Shown piece by piece: positions 6,108 to 8,335 of a DNA stretch of 8,335 nucleotides (the first letter of the stretch is position 1; each line of letters begins with the position of its first letter). The DNA is from Pseudomonadota bacterium (GTDB lineage Bacteria; Pseudomonadota; Alphaproteobacteria; Rhizobiales; Xanthobacteraceae), in NCBI GenBank assembly GCA_023391175.1, contig JAEWBL010000096.1, positions 1 to 8,335 of the forward strand. Direction: 5' to 3'. The position numbers were made by a program, and so were the translations under genes. The notes below the pieces were generated by a model. The model worked only from the letters and a program-made list of their open reading frames with translations, had not been told where the DNA came from and made no database searches.

Positions 6108-7721
6108 GTGCTCGAAACCGGTCACCGGAACAGCGCCTGCGGCGCGGACACTTTCGGCCTCAAGAATCTGACGGCGGTCCATTGGAATCTTCTGGAGCCC
6201 GCGCTCTACGAGCACGCGCTGGCGCACAAGGAGGGGCACCTGTCCTCCGGCGGCGCGCTGATGGCCGAGACCGGCGCCCACACCGGCCGCAGCCCCAAGG
6301 ACAAGTTCGTGGTGCGCGATGCCGCGACCGAGGGCGAAGTCTGGTGGGACAATAACGGCGCCATCACGCCGGAGCAGTTCGAGACCCTCTATCAGGACTT
6401 CCTGAAAGAGGCCGAGGACAAGACCCTGTTCGCACAGGACCTTTATGGCGGCGCCGATCCCGCTTCCCGCATCAAGGTGCGCGTCTACACCGAGTTCGCC
6501 TGGCACTCCCTGTTCATCCGCACGATGCTGCGCCGCCCCGAGCGGGCCGAGCTCGACGGCTTCGTGCCGGAAATGACCATCATCGACCTGCCGTCCTTCA
6601 AGGCCGACCCGGCGCGCCATGGGGTCCGCTCGGAGACGGTGATTGCGGTGGACTTCACCCGCGGCATCGTGCTCATCGGCAATTCGTCCTATGCGGGCGA
6701 GATGAAGAAGTCGGTGTTCACGGCCCTCAACTACATCCTGCCGAAGAAGGGCATCATGCCGATGCACTGCTCGGCGAACGTAGGCGAGGCAGGCGACGTC
6801 TGCCTGTTCTTCGGCCTGTCAGGCACCGGCAAGACCACGCTGTCCGCCGATCCCAACCGCACTCTCATCGGCGATGACGAGCACGGCTGGAGCAAGGACG
6901 GCGTGTTCAACTTCGAGGGCGGCTGCTACGCCAAGACCATCCGCCTCTCGGCCGAGGCCGAGCCCGAGATCTTCGCCGCCTCCAACCGCTTCGGCACGGT
7001 GCTGGAGAATGTGGTGCTCGACAAGGTGACGGGGGTGCCGGACTTCGACGACGGCAGCCTCACCGAGAACACCCGCTCCTGCTATCCCCTCGCCTTCATC
7101 CCCAATGCCAGCCCCACCGGCCGCGCGGGCCAGCCGAAGAATGTGGTGATGCTGACCTGCGACGCCTTCGGCGTGCTGCCGCCCATCGCGCGGCTCAGCC
7201 CGGCGCAGGCCATGTATCATTTCCTTTCCGGCTACACCGCGAAGGTCGCGGGCACCGAGAAGGGCGTGAAGGACCCGGAGGCCACCTTCTCCACCTGCTT
7301 CGGCGCGCCCTTCAAGCCGCGCCACCCCACGGTCTACGGCAATCACCTGCGCGACCTCATCGCGGAGCATGGCGTCGACTGCTGGCTGGTGAACACCGGT
7401 TGGACCGGCGGCAAGTTCGGCACCGGCCGGCGCATGCCCATCAAGGTCACAAGGACGCTGCTCACCGCGGCGCTGGACGGCTCGCTCAAGGACGCCTCGT
7501 TCCGCACCGATCCCTATTTCGGCTTCGAGGTGCCCACCTCCGTGCCGGGCATCGAGCCGCACATCCTCTATCCATCCAAGACCTGGGCGGACAAGGCGGA
7601 CTTCGACGCCACCGCCCGCCGGCTGGTGAACATGTTCCGCGAGAACTTCGCCCGCTTCGAGACGCACGTCGACGCCGCCGTGCGCGATGCCCAGCCGCAG
7701 GTGCGCCTCGCCGCCGAGTGA
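6108..7721 (+). CDS. pckA: Phosphoenolpyruvate carboxykinase (ATP)
   Basis: Converts oxaloacetate and ATP to phosphoenolpyruvate, CO2 and ADP, the first committed step of gluconeogenesis from C4 acids; cytoplasmic. The 537 residues match the family's usual 530-540. Seen: TGRSPKDKF (59-67, Arg61 binds oxaloacetate), metal ligands Lys201, His220 and Asp257, P-loop [10 protein letters not shown] (236-245), LIGDDEHGW (253-261), NTRSCYPL with Arg323, and the adenine-side segment [17 protein letters not shown] (426-442). All key catalytic residues are present. The start is GTG, chosen from the Shine-Dalgarno and because the N-terminus then aligns in length with rhizobial enzymes. It is monocistronic: a 183-base leader region with a LacI-type palindrome precedes it and a strong terminator follows. 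Use of the ATP form is normal for alphaproteobacteria; the GTP form is ruled out by the motifs. Confidence 0.97.
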   Translation: MLETGHRNSACGADTFGLKNLTAVHWNLLEPALYEHALAHKEGHLSSGGALMAETGAHTGRSPKDKFVVRDAATEGEVWWDNNGAITPEQFETLYQDFLKEAEDKTLFAQDLYGGADPASRIKVRVYTEFAWHSLFIRTMLRRPERAELDGFVPEMTIIDLPSFKADPARHGVRSETVIAVDFTRGIVLIGNSSYAGEMKKSVFTALNYILPKKGIMPMHCSANVGEAGDVCLFFGLSGTGKTTLSADPNRTLIGDDEHGWSKDGVFNFEGGCYAKTIRLSAEAEPEIFAASNRFGTVLENVVLDKVTGVPDFDDGSLTENTRSCYPLAFIPNASPTGRAGQPKNVVMLTCDAFGVLPPIARLSPAQAMYHFLSGYTAKVAGTEKGVKDPEATFSTCFGAPFKPRHPTVYGNHLRDLIAEHGVDCWLVNTGWTGGKFGTGRRMPIKVTRTLLTAALDGSLKDASFRTDPYFGFEVPTSVPGIEPHILYPSKTWADKADFDATARRLVNMFRENFARFETHVDAAVRDAQPQVRLAAE

Positions 7722-7743
7722 TCGACCCCGGAGGCATGAAACG

Positions 7744-7776
7744 AGAAAGGCCCGGCGCACCGCGCCGGGCCTTTCT
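7744..7776. terminator. Bidirectional intrinsic terminator between pckA and mucR
   Basis: A perfect 15-bp inverted repeat with a 3-base loop (ACC): arm 7744-7758 is AGAAAGGCCCGGCGC and arm 7762-7776 is its exact complement. The stem core is all G/C. Each strand ends in CCTTTCT, so it can serve both convergent genes. It lies 22 bases after the pckA stop and 47 bases beyond the mucR stop. Confidence 0.88.
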
Positions 7777-7780
7777 GCAT

Positions 7781-7825
7781 GGGACCGCGAAATTAGGGAC
7801 CGCGAAATTGGAGATCGCGAATTTC
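7781..7825. repeat. Three tandem 15-base repeats between pckA and mucR
   Basis: GGGACCGCGAAATTA (7781-7795) and GGGACCGCGAAATTG (7796-7810) differ only at the last base. GAGATCGCGAATTTC (7811-7825) is a third, diverged copy with four differences and runs into the mucR stop codon (7824-7826). The array directly follows the terminator. It looks like local slippage or duplication of the gene end; no function is evident. Confidence 0.7.
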
Positions 7826-8240
7826 AGCGGCCGCGGCGACGCTGCTGGCCGAGGCCCATCTGCTTGGCCAGCTCGGAGCGGGCGGCGGCATAGTTGGGTG
7901 CCACCATGGGATAGTCGGCGGGCAGGCTCCACTTCTCACGATACTGCTCGGGCGTCATGTCGTAGCGCGTGCGCAGGTGGCGCTTCAGGGATTTGAACTT
8001 CAGCCCGTCCTCCAGGCAGATGATGAAGTCCGGATGCACGGAACGCTTGACCGCCACCGCCGGCTTGAGCGGCTCCGCCCCGGCCGGCGCCTCGCCGGTA
8101 CCGAGGCGCGTGAGGGCGAGGAAGACATCGTTGATGAGGGCCGGCAGCTCGGTCGCGGCAACCGTGTTGTTGCCGACATAGGCGGAGATGATGTCCGTCG
8201 CGAGCTCGATGTATGCCGTCTGTTCGGTGGTGTCGCTCAT
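7824..8240 (-). CDS. mucR: MucR/Ros-family transcriptional regulator
   Basis: 138-residue MucR/Ros protein, the usual size. N-terminal helical part (about 8-47, the oligomerisation region in the family), a Pro/Ala-rich linker, then the prokaryotic zinc-finger fold: [37 protein letters not shown] (82-104) and a basic C-terminus QQRRRGR. In relatives it binds A/T-rich DNA and controls exopolysaccharide, motility, cell-cycle and virulence genes, often repressing itself. Of the classical Ros zinc ligands only Cys75 and His88 remain: Asp78 replaces the second Cys (common in MucR) and Arg92/Tyr93 stand where a His is expected. The ATG at 8238-8240 has GCAGG upstream; an in-frame start 24 codons earlier has no ribosome site. 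It is convergent with pckA. The 95 bases upstream (8241-8335) must hold its promoter, but I see no clear -35/-10 pair. Confidence 0.93.
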   Translation of the reverse strand: MSDTTEQTAYIELATDIISAYVGNNTVAATELPALINDVFLALTRLGTGEAPAGAEPLKPAVAVKRSVHPDFIICLEDGLKFKSLKRHLRTRYDMTPEQYREKWSLPADYPMVAPNYAAARSELAKQMGLGQQRRRGR

Positions 8241-8335
8241 GGGACCTGCTTCGCGTTGAGATGGCTTGTGATGACGAATGCGCGGCCGGTCAGGTTTCGC
8301 GCTTCCGAACAATCAGGACATGCAATCGGCGGGCG

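Noticed and set aside
6045..7760. Two long minus-strand open frames antisense to pckA
   Set aside because: They are antisense shadows of a strongly conserved enzyme gene, with no ribosome site and no recognisable domain.
1..8335. tRNA, rRNA, CRISPR array, insertion sequence or phage genes
   Set aside because: No cloverleaf, regular spacer-repeat pattern, transposase motif or terminal inverted repeat was found; the only tandem repeat is the short array at 7781-7825.

Overview
The window looks like chromosomal DNA of an alphaproteobacterium of the order Hyphomicrobiales (Rhizobiales). Reasons: high G+C with strongly GC-biased third codon positions, and a gene set typical of that order: pckA, a HugZ-like gene, the acid-sensing two-component system chvI/chvG (exoS in Sinorhizobium, bvrRS in Brucella), an HPr kinase, a mannose-type EIIA, HPr and a MucR/Ros regulator. 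A Xanthobacteraceae-like source is my guess only; no rRNA is present to test it.

Layout from left to right. Positions 1-959 (minus) hold the first 319 codons of a membrane histidine kinase cut by the window edge. A 182-base gap (960-1141) contains a perfect operator-like palindrome and several small stem-loops behind ptsH. Positions 1142-4909 (minus) form one probable operon in the order chvI, chvG-hprK, manX, ptsH. A 298-base divergent region (4910-5207) carries the likely chvI promoter. On the plus strand follow a HugZ-like FMN/heme protein (5208-5924) and pckA (6108-7721). A strong bidirectional terminator (7744-7776) lies between pckA and the convergent mucR gene (7824-8240, minus); three 15-base repeats fill the space between them.

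The most notable observation is that the ChvG kinase and the HPr kinase, normally encoded by two adjacent genes, are here one uninterrupted 725-residue reading frame. The junction lies just after the ATP-lid region of ChvG. The last strand of the ATPase domain and the hprK start codon appear to be missing. One membrane protein would then carry a periplasmic acid/envelope sensor, a His kinase and a Ser kinase for HPr.

How the genes fit together: ChvG-ChvI senses acid or envelope stress. HprK would phosphorylate HPr on Ser84, while phosphate flow from EI (not in this window) goes through HPr His53 to EIIA-Man His9. This is a regulatory PTS without a sugar permease. PckA carries out the first committed step of gluconeogenesis from C4 acids, and a LacI-type palindrome lies upstream of it. 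The locus therefore combines carbon-status signalling with envelope/acid signalling.
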